Both the position numbers and the translations under genes were made by a program. The notes under the pieces are model-generated. The model did not search any database. It was not told the DNA's origin and saw only the letters and a program-made list of their open reading frames with translations. DNA of 64,000 nt, from assembly GCA_024195265.1 (NCBI GenBank), contig JAJLRJ010000006.1:28188852-28252851 (forward strand), read 5' to 3'. This stretch comes from Dendrophyllia cribrosa. Taxonomy: Eukaryota > Cnidaria > Anthozoa > Scleractinia > Dendrophylliidae. Position 1 is the first letter of the stretch. The number at the start of each line of letters is the position of its first letter. Shown one piece after another: positions 1 to 11,970 of the stretch.

Positions 1-149
1 ATTAACACTAACATTAATTGTGCATTAACACTGTATATAATAATTATACAGTATTTTGCTTGCAGACATAAATCCTCATTTCAGGCACTTCCAAACTGGC
101 AGCTTTACACATCAATTAAACCCTTTACAGAGTATGAGTTATAAGATGA

Positions 150-478
150 AATCTTGTTTTTGTGAGTATGGCCAAAAGGCTGCTCTAAGCTTGCTATATT
201 ATCTTAGAATAGGAAGAAAAAAAAACAACACAAAAAGCGGTAAAAGCAAAGAAATGAAAAAGTTACAGACAAAATAACGGCTACAAAACTTACACTTAAG
301 TTTCACCAGAATGGGGAAGCTTGATTTCTTGACCGCCTGTCTCGAAAGTGGTCAAATTTGATCACCTGTAAATCCACTTCCATCCTTGCCTGAATCCTGT
401 ACTTGCTCCCATAACTACTCGTTCTGTGTTGCTTTGTGTAATGTTTATATCTAATTCAGTTGTATAATTGGTGGCATT
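150..478 (+). repeat. Interspersed repeat R1, copy 1
   Basis: Shares long stretches (gatttcttgaccgcctg, aatccacttccatccttg, aaagcaaagaaat) with 14128-14405 (gene B intron 5) and 22830-23115 (gene C intron 4), all in the same orientation. No coding potential or clear termini seen, so class unknown. Confidence 0.6.
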
Positions 479-770
479 TGAAAATACCCGACGTAGTCAA
501 TCAGACTCCAACCGTTCGATTGATTTTGACTGCATGGGTTCGGCAATCGAACATAATCGATCTCACCTAAACTTTTTGCCAAACGAACACAATCGAACAA
601 TTGTTCAATCGAACTCAATCGAACTCCAACCGTTGGATTGATTTGGATTGGCTCGGCAGTCGAACATAATCGAACTCTAGATTGATCGACCTTTTTCCTT
701 TGCCTCCGCATTGACATTCCAAACCGGTCTCATCTAGTTTCAAACAGAGCGTTGCGGTCAAATAAGTGCG

Positions 771-981
771 TAGTCTGTCGAGTGTGATCATCTGAGTTAG
801 TGTAGTTCTGAAAAGAACTGTTGTTGTTGACATTGACTGACGTTTCGACAACCTGAGCGGAAGTCATCTTCAGAGTCATGTGAGATGACTTCCGCTCAGG
901 TTGTCGAAACGTCAGTCAATGTCAACAACAACAGTTTCTTTCAGAACTACACTCACCCGGACGATCACCCTCGACAGACTA
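771..981. mobile_element. Palindromic Penelope-like pseudo-LTR fragment
   Basis: Two arms of about 105 bp, tagtctgtcg to cgacagacta, are inverted around 876. Each arm contains the cgaaacgtcagtc block typical of Penelope-like element terminal repeats. It is probably a head-to-head pair of terminal fragments without any coding part. Confidence 0.45.
839..873 (-). ncRNA. Hammerhead-ribozyme-like core
   Basis: Read on the minus strand: CTGAAGA, then a 20-nt segment that can fold as an imperfect hairpin (GAC/GTC and CC/GG pairs), then GAAAC GTC. This matches the hammerhead core CUGANGA...GAAAC with a GUC cleavage triplet. Penelope-like elements are known to carry hammerheads with minimal stem III in their terminal repeats. 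The opposite arm lacks CTGA, so only this arm keeps the core. Activity not testable here. Confidence 0.4.
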
Positions 982-1589
982 CTGACCGATACTCCTGGGT
1001 TCAAACTGTTTACAAATAAGTTTGTGTCGGCTTCAATTTCAAACACGAATACTCGGGCAAGATGTCGGTCAAGTTAAAACAATTCCAGACGCAGTTGTTA
1101 AAGACTACCACGAGTGTTCTTTCACCGTCAGTGTTGGAGAAAGGTATGTTGTACAAAATAAAAGGGGTATTATAAAAGCAGTTTAGTTAGGTATGCTGTT
1201 AACGTTTCCCAGAATTATCTTACATATCTCATCGACTTTGATTCTTTTAAAACCATAAAGATTTGACTCAATTGAAATGTGTATATATTCTTTACACTTG
1301 GCTCGCATATTTATACAACAGGGACATCCCTCTATTTTATAACTCGATTATATTAAGACCGCAGTGCTTACCGATATTTATGCCGTTTCTGTTTTAATAC
1401 CGAACAAAATCGAACTGATCGCGTCGATTAAGTTCGATTGGTTCGGTAATCGAATTCACCGAAAAGTTTCAGTTCGATTATGTTCGATTATGTTCGATTG
1501 CCGGACCAATCGGAAATCAATCGAACGATTGGAGTTCGATTGTGTTCAATTGGTTTTTCGCTCGGTTTTGTTCGATTGACTACGCCGGG

Positions 1590-2411
1590 AAAATATAATA
1601 TGGAATTTAGGAAAGGGAGACAACTCATTATGTTCACCATAATCAATTTTCACGTCTGCTCACCGACAACTACCACTGTCTGCTCTTGCTAACTGGGTCA
1701 TCATTTCCCTTTGGCATGTATACGCCGATGATGCAAACTCCTGGGTACTGCACTGGCCAATGAAAACCGTCGGCTCTGTAAAAAAGAACAAGGAAAGTAA
1801 AACAACTAGTCATGCAGTAGACGTTTAGAGTGTAAATCAATTTTGTGTGAAACTGTCTTTGAACAAGCGAGACATGATTTGTTAATGAAATACAATGCCT
1901 GTATTGATTAATAATTTTTAGACCACAATAACTACCGTAAATGTAGATATTGAATGAAAAAAATCAGATTAATTGGGCAACAACCAACTAAATTTCCAGT
2001 CAAAAATGTAAATCCACTTCAGAGAGTATTGATTATTTACAACGACAACAGGGTAAACGAACTGTTCCGATCGTCGGGAATAACGTTCATAACGAAAAAG
2101 TGCACATTAATTACGGGGATAATGACCTTTCCTGGACCAATGGAATCCTATACCTACACCATGGTACAAGGGGTGTTAGAGTGGGGCTATATGTTGCGCA
2201 TGCAACTGCCTCTCCTACTTGAGTTTTTTTCTGTGTTGTGCCTCGCAATGAATACTCGAAGAATTGGTTTCACACGACGGTCGCTTCACACACTAAATCT
2301 GAGCACATGGTATGCGAACTGAAGATGACATGTGATGATAATAAATACTTTAAAAAATGAAGAAAACCTTGAGGGGTTGGCAATAATGAAATCTTGTCAC
2401 TTGTGTTGTAA
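1590..2411. other. No gene seen
   Basis: AT-rich unique-looking sequence. A 122-codon open frame at 1954-2322 has no recognisable motif or splice context. Confidence 0.4.
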
Positions 2412-2737
2412 GGTATAGAGTCTGTAGATTCCTTAGCTCACAAGGAGGTCGGACACCTTATTGAGACGTATAGCTTTCAGTTGAGGTTGGGGTTAGCAGT
2501 TTATATAGTTAAATTAAGGACTAAGCAACCCGAGAAGCTAGGTGGTACAGTGGTACGGTAGGCTATGTAAGCCTAAGCCTAGCTGAGGTGACAGGTTCAA
2601 TCCTGAGTGGGGATTTTAGATTTTCTTTTTTACACTTAAAAATTTATTGAAAATAAAATTCTAGGAGTCGACATTACGTTATATAATTCTCAGTAAGTGT
2701 CCGACCTCCTTCTGAGCTATAGCAAGTAGACTCTACC
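2412..2737 (+). mobile_element. MITE with internal tRNA-like box, copy 1
   Basis: Ends ggtatagagtct and agactctacc are inverted. Subterminal blocks (caaggaggtcggacacctta, gtccgacctccttctgagct) are also inverted. Inside lies a tRNA-promoter-like stretch with A-box-like ggtggtacagtggt (2541) and B-box ggttcaatcc (2594). The homologous element at 35804-36149 is in the opposite orientation. Confidence 0.65.
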
Positions 2738-2829
2738 GTGTTATAAGGCTGTTAAAGGAGCTATGTCATGGGGATTTTGACATTTTTGGTTCAAATTGCC
2801 TTTATCAGACACGAACTAATTAACTACCT

Positions 2830-3216
2830 TAATCGTATTAATAACAAAATTCTCGAATGTGATTGGTCTTCCGCGTGCCTATTTCTTACGTAATTGGCGC
2901 GCGGTCACGTGGGTGTCCAATTACAGCTATCCAATTACAACTTTTTGTAATTGGATAGTTGTAATTGGACACCTACGTTGCGCGCGCGTCATTCAGTTGC
3001 ACTTGAATGGTTCCTTTTTGCTGTTTTCCTTCTACTTTCAAACTGATAGAAAATATCCTAGACGTTTTTAGTACAAAAGAGTCGACATAGACTTTTTAAT
3101 CTCGAATTTGGTCATTGATGCGATTATTTAGTAATTGAACTTCGTGTCGCACAATTCAGGGGTAATCGTGCTCGTAATTTCAAATCGTCCTCGCGCTACG
3201 CGCTCGGCCGACTTGG

Positions 3217-3255
<39 letters not shown>

Positions 3256-3273
3256 AGTCCAATTACTATTACT
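2830..3273 (+). mobile_element. Interspersed 440-bp repeat R3, copy 1
   Basis: Contains a strong hairpin (tatccaattacaa ... ttgtaattggata) and the block cgcgctacgcgctcgg. The whole unit recurs inverted at 15092-15522, with matching ends taatcgtatt(a/g)ataac and attggactgagtgg. Confidence 0.6.
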
Positions 3274-3293
3274 TATCAGGCCCGAAATGCTTA

Positions 3294-3643
3294 TTTTCTA
3301 TCTTCCAATCCCCCATAATAAACTTTGTTTGCCCCCCAAATTGGAGCAGTGCGCAGCTCTTACAAGGTCTTCTCTAATTTGCTGAGAAAACAATAAAACA
3401 ACACAACACAACAATGGACCCTAGCCCTTCAAACAATAGAGCTGCGTGATACCCAGGTCCAATGAAATTAGAGGTTCTTAAGATCTGTGTGGTATCTGCC
3501 CAAATTTGGCATTTTAAACTATTGTTTTCAAATGCTCTTTGTAGGACTGCATATTCCCAACAGCATTTCAAAGCCAACAGTTTATGCAAAATTTGGGAAG
3601 CAATCAAAATGTGTTATGGGGAATTGGAAAATAGAAAATAGAA
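3294..3643. mobile_element. Degenerate ATTCTC/GAGAAT MITE with insert
   Basis: Flanks (cccataataaactttgtttgcccccc and its inverse near 3590-3640) match the MITE at 4457-4633 with many changes. About 230 bp with a second repeat separates the halves; that repeat (gagctgcgtgatacc, caatgaaattagaggtt) recurs inverted at 35095-35245. Confidence 0.5.
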
Positions 3644-3865
3644 TACAAAGAGCTCGAGAAGATATCTTGTAAATGTTTGAAGAGAATAAACCATAATCTC
3701 AGTCTTGGCGAGTTGTCCAAGACACAAAGTGATAAACTTGAAAATATTGGCCTATTTTTTTCAAGTTACAATCCGTTTCCACCCTGGCCATCTCCGGCCC
3801 AAGACACTAATGTATATGTTTACTCTTAGAGAACTTTTGCATTAATCTACACATAAACGGTACCA

Positions 3866-4061
3866 TTACTTTTGAGTTTTCACTGACACAGCCCCTTTGA
3901 AGTCAAGATAAAGAAGGTTGATTGCCGTACCCGAGCTGTTCAATGGTGGATCTGTGTTGTAAGTACAGAAGGGGTTAAACAAGTCTCTGTTGATATACTG
4001 TCCAATTGCACACCCAGTCTTGGCTTCTTGTGTTACACACTGCTTTGCCACAACATAATCC
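3866..4061 (-). CDS. Gene A exon 4 (terminal as modelled)
   Basis: Starts after acceptor tttttcgcag and encodes DYVVAKQCVTQEAKTGC and FNPFCTYNTDPPLNSSG, matching exon 4 of genes B and C. Read straight through, it stops at 3866 after 21 further codons (TAINLLYLDFKGAVSVKTQK) without family similarity or a hydrophobic tail. A donor G|gtacgg after base 3931 would make the exon 131 nt ending in phase 1, exactly the length and phase of gene C exon 4. I find no exon 5-7 homologue between 1 and 3930, so either the gene was shortened by intron read-through or the rest lies outside the window. Confidence 0.65.
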
Positions 4062-5149
4062 CTGCGAAAAATGTTAAAAATGCCAGCTGTGAAATATTAT
4101 CCGCAAGTAGCCGCCTATAACTAAATCCTTTGCTATCGACCAAAAGAAATAAGAATGAATGCGCTTTCTCTGTAATTGTTAAACTTTGTGTCTGGCGATA
4201 CAGATGTTATTATGTGGCCGAAACTCTACTGATGTACACTTGGCAATAAGAGTTAAATTAAATCTTGTCCAATGCAAGCAGGTGTTTTTTTTTCTTTTCG
4301 TAACCGAACGTCAAAATTAAGTTAGTCACAACTTTAACTATAACTAGACCCACATTAAAAATCAAACTTCTGTTTTCAAACCATGAAGCAAGCTAGACGT
4401 GTTATGTATTTCGCGTTAAAAGTACTGCCAGTTCGACCAATTTGAAGCATTTTATATTCTCTATTTTCGAATTGCCCATAATACACTTTGTTTGCCCCCC
4501 AAATTTTGCACAAACTATTGTTTTGAAATGCTCTTGGGAATATGCAGTCCTCCCAAGAGCATTTACAAACAATAGTTTATGCAGAATTTGGGGGGTAAAC
4601 AAAGTGTATTATGGGCAATTCGAAAATAGAGAATACCAGTTTTTTTCTTCCTGATACTGTCAGTGACACTCATTTTTACAATGTGGGGCAGGGTTTCTTG
4701 TTAAAAAAGAAACTCAGCGAAATTGCCCTGTCCTACCTGCAGAGCTGAGGATCATTCTTGTCATTGTTGTATCTAACGCGAAACGCATCCCAACACCGCA
4801 CTGTTTTGCTGAATACTACGGGCTTGCATTGAATCTGGTTGAGCAGCAACTGGTTTATTACTGCAGGATCCACTTGCAAATCTCCACAGTGGTAAAGCAA
4901 CAGCTTCATCAGCGATGTTACAGAAGGAAGAAAGGCAGTAAAAACGCCAGTGAGGCAAGATGATAAATGGCCGGTCAGACATGATGTTTGATTCCGATAT
5001 TCAAGACTGTGAAATGAAAATGATTAAAGCCATTATGAAAAAATAACACAGAATTACGTATTTTCAGAAGAAACAAGTTATATAGGTATACTACTAGTTC
5101 TGTAAATCTGGGGAGAAAGGGTACTTCTCGACATTTTCACACACAGGAA

Positions 5150-5188
<39 letters not shown>

Positions 5189-7202
5189 GCTACTCCACGA
5201 TAGGTATCGCAAAGTGTCCTCACCTATAAAAGTTCACATATGAAGTAATATCAAAATGACAAATAACTCTGTCAAATATGAACTACTTGCCCGCAATCTT
5301 GGATATAAAAGACATTTTCAGAGCTAACCCTTAACATGTCTTCTATTTCCAAGGCAAAATGGCAGAGAGATATACTTTTCAGACCAGAAGATAAAGGATA
5401 CCCATCTACAGACTAAAACAACCTTAAACTATATCCTTTGTTTCTGCACATGCCTCCGGCTACAGCTTAAATAGGAAGAACCCTTGTCTGGGAGTAAAAT
5501 GTATCATCTGTACACGTTTAAAGTAGATTAACTAAAACTTCTGACTGAACAGATGAAACCTCTTTCCACTAAAAGTAAATTTGTTAGTGCAGGATCAATA
5601 GAATCGAATAAAACGCGTTTCCAATCTTATCAACGTTGATTATTTATGCACGATCAGTATCTCTTTGTTTCTATATAAGGAACTAATGGAGAAGTAGATA
5701 TGCTCTTCACAGGAATTAAAAAATGTAATAGAGGTGAAATTGCACCCCCCCCCCCCCCCCCCCCCCCCACCCCCGAGTCTGGATTCGCCTCTGCTATATA
5801 TACAATTAAAACATTTCTTCGGAGTACAATGGAATCTAATTCCGTATTTCAAGAAGACATTAATGAGACCATATTCAAGTTTCCACTGGGGAGAAGTTTC
5901 GGTTATTGATCTGTTCGCTTGTACAATGTTTGAGGCCTCCACCTAACGGTGTCCTTTAGCGGGATTTCAACTAGACTAGAGGGGCCAGTAAAAATCACAT
6001 TCAATCTAAAATTGGTAAAACGCACTTGCAGTTGGTGTCGGGTTTGTGTTTTAGGTTAAACATCATCGTCCTCTGACACTTATGCCCTCCTTCGATAAAA
6101 TAAGTCAAGTTACAGTCACCAATCGTGGGCTCGGCTAAACATCGTGCTGGAACTACACCTACGGATAAAACCAAAATCAAAGGGCGCCATAAACAGGCGG
6201 TTAAGTTGCGACATCCTAAGCTTGTCCCTTTATTATAACTCTTGGGAATTAACACTCCCAAGAGTGCCAACAATCAAAAGTCAAGAAAAATCCCAAATTT
6301 CATTTTGTAGAAATTTAAAAAAAATGGCACTATGCAAAAGTACAGCCAAAAAACTAATTAAACTCTTACTCTTAACTGTACCTTTAACAGTCTTACCCTA
6401 ACCCTACATCTATGTATACGCTTTTAATTTCAGTGTTTAAATTTGATTTTTTGATGTCCGTGCACTGCCATATTTGCAAAATAAAAAAAGAACGGATAAT
6501 AAGTGCAATGATCGACAACAGCTGTAGGTTATATATCATGGTATTACACACCAGACCAATTAACTTATGAACTGGAGTGTCTGCATTGTAAACCTCACGT
6601 TAAACATGTACCCTTCCCTCTAACAAATTCGTTGCTCCAATTTAGTAGCGAGCAGCGAAGCCTGATTTCGCAACTAGTAAGTAATAGTATGTAAATAAAA
6701 TAAACGTCGTTTGAACTTCAGCCAGAAAATGTAAAATATTGAAGAATAAACCTGAATAAAATCAGTAGTGTGATAAACTGATCTCAAAGAGCCAATTTTT
6801 CACAGGATTTCAAACCGGTTGTGAAGAGTCTTGTGATACAGCATCCATTAGCTTTCTTGCATGTATTCCTTACTGTGTAAAGCAGCGATGCAAGGGCGAT
6901 CATGATTTGATTTCTGGGTAACATGCAATACTGTCTAACTCCGTACGTCAACCGTTCACATAATTGTGACGATCAATATGCTTTCAAAGCATTGGGCTGT
7001 CCAGGGCTCTTCGGAGGAAGGGCAATCCTGCGCAACGATAACATTGCAGCAACACGTTTGCTAATCGTCCTCTTTTTGTTGTTTTTCTTCAACGGATTGA
7101 GGACAATCTGAAAACCATGTACGTGGTAAAACTAACTACAGTAACTTACTTACCTGTCAAACAGGCTGCAACAAGAAGATATCTCACTGGTGGCAGCCGC
7201 AT
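3866..7202 (-). CDS. Gene A: secreted cysteine-rich protein, one module, 4 exons
   Basis: Four exons (7202-7154, 6134-6026, 5006-4737, 4061-3866) join in frame to 207 codons plus stop through GT-AG introns of phases 1, 2 and 2. Exon 1 gives a short hydrophobic signal peptide (MRLPPVRYLLVAACLTA). The mature part has 12 cysteines spaced 3-6-3 over exons 2-4, motifs GDCNLTYF, LLLYHCGDL, CWDAFR and FNPFCTYNTDPP, and N-glycosylation sequons (NLT, NQT, NSS). It is paralogous to the first half of genes B and C. I do not recognise the family; the C-x-C spacing faintly recalls the nematode/insect T20D4.11-like (DUF19)/27 kDa hemolymph proteins, a guess only. The stop lies in read-through of a position where B and C splice (see exon 4), so the gene may really continue beyond the left edge. 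Confidence 0.75.
4457..4633. mobile_element. Palindromic MITE, TTCTC...GAGAA
   Basis: Arms of about 70 bp (ttctctattttcgaattgcc ... and inverse) around a short loop, flanked by TA. It sits in gene A intron 3. It is nearly identical in its ends to 48571-48767. Confidence 0.7.
4737..5006 (-). CDS. Gene A exon 3
   Basis: 270 nt, acceptor ttcatttcacag, donor gtagg, phase 2 at both sides. It encodes a six-cysteine helical-looking segment: TSCLTGHLSSC, LLLYHCGDL, LLLNQIQC, CWDAFR, NDPQLCR. It aligns throughout with exon 3 of genes B and C (LYHCGNL, SDPSLCR; QVYHCGDL, SDPLLCR). An open frame in another register also crosses this exon but has no family similarity. Confidence 0.8.
5149..5185. repeat. 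Poly-G tract
   Basis: A G homopolymer of more than 30 bases in gene A intron 2. The exact length in any assembly should be doubted. Confidence 0.8.
5744..5774. repeat. Poly-C tract
   Basis: A C homopolymer in gene A intron 2, about 560 bp from the poly-G tract. It creates spurious proline- and glycine-rich open frames. Confidence 0.8.
6026..6134 (-). CDS. Gene A exon 2
   Basis: 109 nt between acceptor gatgtttag and donor gtgcg. It encodes AEPTIGDCNLTYF, then GGHKCQR and PDTNC, three cysteines aligned with exon 2 of genes B (GSCNLTTF, QKCQRD, TNTNC) and C (GDCNVTYF, HICQRQ, PDTNC). It leaves in phase 2. Confidence 0.8.
7154..7202 (-). CDS. Gene A exon 1 (signal peptide)
   Basis: 49 nt: ATG at 7202, 16 codons plus one base, then donor gtaagtaa. 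It encodes MRLPPVRYLLVAACLT with a hydrophobic core, as expected for an ER signal peptide. The phase-1 junction matches exon 1 of genes B and C, whose signal peptides are unrelated in sequence but equally short. Confidence 0.7.
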
Positions 7203-8107
7203 TTTAATTTTACTCAATCCCAGAAAACATCATATACGTAATCGCTGAATGATAAAGATCGACTGTTTTACTAATCTGCCAGCCAATTGAATGGCACTGT
7301 TTTTAGCCATGATTAAACACGAAAGCTGCAACTATCCCCGCCACGTTTACTTTTTATCTTACGAAATGTTTTAGCTTCTTTGAAGTAAAGAACAGGGGAT
7401 TGAATGATCGAAGATACGTCTTGAATAAGGCAGAAGGATTAACCGAGCGTGCGTTGTTACGTCGTAGTAGCGCGGATATCGATTTTGCATAGTGCAACTT
7501 CTTTTGTTCTACATAACAATATGGTCGACTTAGAAAATAATAATGCATGGAATAAAATTGCCACACAATAAGCTATTTTTTTGCCATTGTTAAATCGAAA
7601 TTAATGTTTTTAGACGTGTCCTTTTGAAAAATAAAAAGCCAGATACAATTTGGAAAAGAAAAATACGTTTTTATTCATAGGCAAAACTGTTTGAATATTT
7701 CACTGCGTTGATTGTCGGATCGGAATTATCATTGCGATAAACTAAAATGCGCCACGCTGACTTCATTCAAAATATCCAGCAGAAGGCCTTAATCTGCATA
7801 AATTGCTTCGAGGCACAAACGACACAATACCACTTATCGTGCGTACAAGTCCTTCAGGTTTCAAAAAAAGTTTTCTTTTCGGCAAACACAAAGAAAAAGA
7901 CACTAAGAGTTAATTTGTGTGCACTGATAAAGAATAAACGAAATCTTACCAACAAACGTACATCGTAATGCGAAGCTCATTGTTTATCTATCTTAAAGGG
8001 TGTAAATTATTTATCTCTTTCGGCAGGACTGAATTCATTGGTCTCTCGAATGATGTTTTGACTTTCTTAATTTATTCCCCTTTGTGTACCACCGAGTTAT
8101 ATTTGCA

Positions 8108-8113
8108 TATAAA
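8108..8113 (+). promoter_or_regulatory. Possible TATA box of gene B
   Basis: TATAAA within gcatataaag, about 150 bp upstream of the gene B start codon. Only the motif and position support it. Confidence 0.25.
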
Positions 8114-8263
8114 GTTCAGTTGTTTTGTTGATGATCGACAACCGATAGTGATTACTGTGTCACGGTGTTATCGCAACATAATTTCGTTCAACAACAAACA
8201 TTCTATTTCAAAACATCAAAACCCTTGGTCGCCTTGTATTTTCTCTCTGAATCAGGCAACAAT

Positions 8264-8294
8264 ATGGGCAGCGCGTTTCTCATTTTTCTGGCAG
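8264..8294 (+). CDS. Gene B exon 1 (signal peptide)
   Basis: 31 nt: ATG GGC AGC GCG TTT CTC ATT then donor G|gtgagt. It encodes MGSAFLIFLA; with the start of exon 2 (AVLIGQGSG) this is a minimal hydrophobic signal peptide. I chose this ATG because it is the only one giving a hydrophobic start and the phase-1 junction shared with genes A and C. Confidence 0.65.
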
Positions 8295-10882
8295 GTGAGT
8301 TTATAGGCATAACCGGAACATAATTAGCACAATGTGGGGTTAACAATTTAATTTGTAGGTTCTTGTACATGTCTTCTATCTTCTTTTCGTAAAATTTCGC
8401 CTTTGAAAGAGTGCCACTTTTCGCGTACAGCAGCATTCATTTCCTAAGATCAGTATTCTTTATAATTTTATGACAAACGCAGTAGACAATACGCAAATTT
8501 ACACCTAACCAACACAATCTTCTTGCTTGATCACTCCTGTAAAGTTAAAGTGAAATGACTCCAAATGAATCCAGCAAATCTCTTGGATAGCTAACTGGTT
8601 TTTACTTCTGAAAGGTTTAGGGAAATTCTAATTTATTTAAAACATGAAGATTCTTATTAATTACCATGCATCCATGAATCCTGACGAAGGAATTAGACCA
8701 AGGCGTATTCAATCTAAAACGCTGGATTTTAATTGATCTGCTCGGATTCACGTGTTTATTGTTAAATCGTGAAAATACATTCTGTAAATCATTGACTGCT
8801 ACAGTCTTACGAAAACTTGAGGCTAAAAGTGGATTTACCGGTAGTTAAATAAATCTTAGCACATAATTAATCGACCTTAACGCTGAAGTGGCCTTAAAAC
8901 GTAATCGAACTTCCAGTGCACAGAGGTTTGACAGCAGATACGCAATAAAAACTAACGCGTCGTTGCTTTTATTAATTAGCTTAGGGCACGATAAACGCAG
9001 TCAATTAAAAAGGAAAGGTCCATATTTGGATCCCCAAATTGTCTCTCTCCACCCAGGTACCGGCAACTGATGTTGGGGTTGACCCTAGCGTTGTAGTGGA
9101 CAAGCTTCCCATCCAGGGGAAAGGAAATCAATACTCCTAGTCGCGCCGCCTGTGGCATTTGTACAACTTTTACTTTACTATGTGTAATATACCATTTGAA
9201 GGGCAGTGAATTGAACTCTCTAAAAGTGATAAACAGGATTACTAAAATACTAAACAACAAAAACTGTTTTATCAGCAGTGCTAATTGGACAGGGCAGCGG
9301 TCAGCAAAATAATATTGGCAGTTGCAACCTCACTACTTTCGCGGGCGGTGGACAGAAATGCCAGAGAGACATGATTACGGAATTACAGAACAACACCAAT
9401 ACAAATTGCAGGTCTGTATTTGTTTACTTTATATACATTAGCCTTATTCACCGACGGTCCGAGGTAGCTCACACTCACCTCGGTCCACAGTCTGAGAATA
9501 AGGCTATTTATACCTTTTGTCTTCCCTACCAAAAAAGGGGGTACCGAAAATGCGGTTTTGTCTGAGCTCTGTCACAAATGTTGGAGTAATATGGCCATGA
9601 GCAAAGGCTTATAGCCGCTTTTAATAACTCTAGATCAATATTGAGTTACAATCAACATTATGCATATTAAGATAATGATGTGGACCAGTAAATGCGAGGG
9701 CACTAAAACAATCACGAATCAATCAAATACTGTATAATCGACTAAGAAAAAGGAGGTGGAAGGGATAAGGGGAGGAAGCGGGATAAGAAAAACACGTCTT
9801 ACTTGAAGCCAAGCTGCGAAGACTGAGCATGAGGATCACATGCTTCCATAAGTCACGTGATCACCAACTGACAAGAGGGGGAGGGCAACCAATAGCCTCC
9901 TTCCCAATACCCAGACACCGATAGAACAAATTCTCTAAGTACTAGTCAGAGGAAAGGCATAACAAGTCTATTCGCAAGCAAATATTTTATATATACCATG
10001 TCGTGAAATAGTATAAACTGTGAACAGTTAATATCTACATTCAAACTTGCATTAAACGATCACTGACCCTTGGGGAGTAGGATAATTGACTGCTAAAGAC
10101 AGCTTGAACGTTAAATGCCGCTTTGATTGGCATAACAAGAAATCGAAAAGAGAAAAGGTGTCTGTATGGAGAGGTTCGAATGTATATGAAAAGAAATTAA
10201 AGAATTCTAATTTGTTTACCAATTGGCCACTGATTTAATGTCTACTCATATGGTTTCATTATATTGATTATTGGAATCTTCCAACGGTAGCCGATTAGAC
10301 TTCATAGGAAATTTTCTTCACTTTCGGTGAAAATTTCTCATTCAGTACCAGCACACTAGCATTTTAAGAAATCTTCTTCGGAGTTTTGTAAATGCAGAGC
10401 TTCTTTACGTCAAAAAAAATACGCAGTGGTGAATTTTTGTTGAGAGAGCAGAAATAGGTCAGATGAGTCAAGCCGCCAGCTGTTGCCTGCTTTGCACGTC
10501 AACAGTCGCCTGGTGTCAATAACAAACCAATCAGCATTCGTTATTTCGAATGAGGCTACCGTTGGAAGATTCCAATAATCAATTTAAAACCTGAATTTTA
10601 TATGTATTTTGATTTCAATAATGCATTCCGTTCCCGATTAATGAAAGTCATTCCCAAATAATAAGCGGAACGCGCTGGGGTATTTTGACTGTGATACAGT
10701 TGAAAATAATAACAATAATTCGTTGGGACGTAGGAAAAGGTGACTGCATGCGACCGTTTAATAGAGGTGACCGATTCATAGAGGTCAGGTCAACAGTAAG
10801 GGTAGTATTTTACAGTTCTTTTTTAACTGACCTCTTAAACAGGTATATCTTTGTATAATTCGTTGTTCCTATTGCTGATAAG

Positions 10883-10913
<31 letters not shown>

Positions 10914-11930
10914 CTGACTGACTGACTGACTGACTGATTGATTGATTGACTGACTGACTGATTGATTCAGTTGACTGGTTGATTGAGTGATTAATGGTGG
11001 ATTAGTTGACTAACAAATGGCCGGTTGGTTTATTCATTTTGTTTGTTTTGGGCTTTGCCTATTCCAATGCCTTGTTGAATCAAGTAGCAATTGGTTGAGT
11101 GTTGATGTAGTAAAGTATTGACTCATCATCTTCTTCTTGTCTGCAGTAACGAACATAAAAAGGAATCTACCTGCCTCAGCGATCATGTTAACAGCTGTGT
11201 GAAGGACGATCAACTTTTGAATGCTGTAAAAGACGAGATATCAAAGCTGCTTTTGTTGCTTCTTTACCATTGCGGAAATTTAAATTTTAATGTTGAGGAA
11301 ATAAATCCGCTCATCCTGAACGTGGTGCAATGCAACGCTGATGAACTGAACAAAATTGTAAACTGCTGGGACGGTTTCCGCTCAACATTTCAGGCAAACA
11401 CAAGTGATCCATCGCTTTGCAGGTAAAGCAACTAACAGAAAACTGTAAACCATTACAGCTGTAAGGCAACATTGTTGACGAAGAAATAATGCCGGAATGT
11501 TCCCTTCCATTTTAAAATGAATTAAAGAAGCTATTTCACCTATTTTCAGTATCACTTTGAAAAGCTAAAAAACATATTTGTTTCAATGGAAACCTACAAA
11601 TAATGTTCCAGTTTTGTCAACAAATACTCAACCAGTGCAAAGAAGCTAGAATTCGTTACCTTTAGCTGCGGATGGCCAGAATGGAAATGGATTGCAACTA
11701 AAAAAATGGCAAATTGTTTCAAGTTCCTCCCAAGTGTCGTGGAAAAATCGCTGAAAAACTTATAATGGTTTGTTCTTCTTTGAAGAAATCACTTGATATT
11801 AATTATCTGCTTGGTGTTCTAAAAGCAATTTTATGTTTGAGCAAATGTACTTTTTCAACTATTTAGTGCCGGTATTTTGACCAAAACCGCACAGCAAAAT
11901 ATGCGTGACAATGCCCCTTTAAACGTTTCC

Positions 11931-11970
<40 letters not shown>

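Larger units (their letters stand above)
487..1589. mobile_element. Inverted-repeat element with TTCGATT-rich arms
   Basis: Left end cccgacgtagtcaatc and right end gattgactacgccggg are inverted, and both 200-bp arms are built from degenerate gttcgatt/aatcgaac units. The core holds the palindrome at 771-981. No transposase is visible, so a non-autonomous or fold-back element is likely. Confidence 0.5.

Noticed and set aside
1954..2322. 122-codon open frame
   Set aside because: No motif, no family similarity to the local genes and no splice context that makes sense.
5640..5946. Proline- and glycine-rich open frames on both strands
   Set aside because: Created by the poly-C tract in gene A intron 2.
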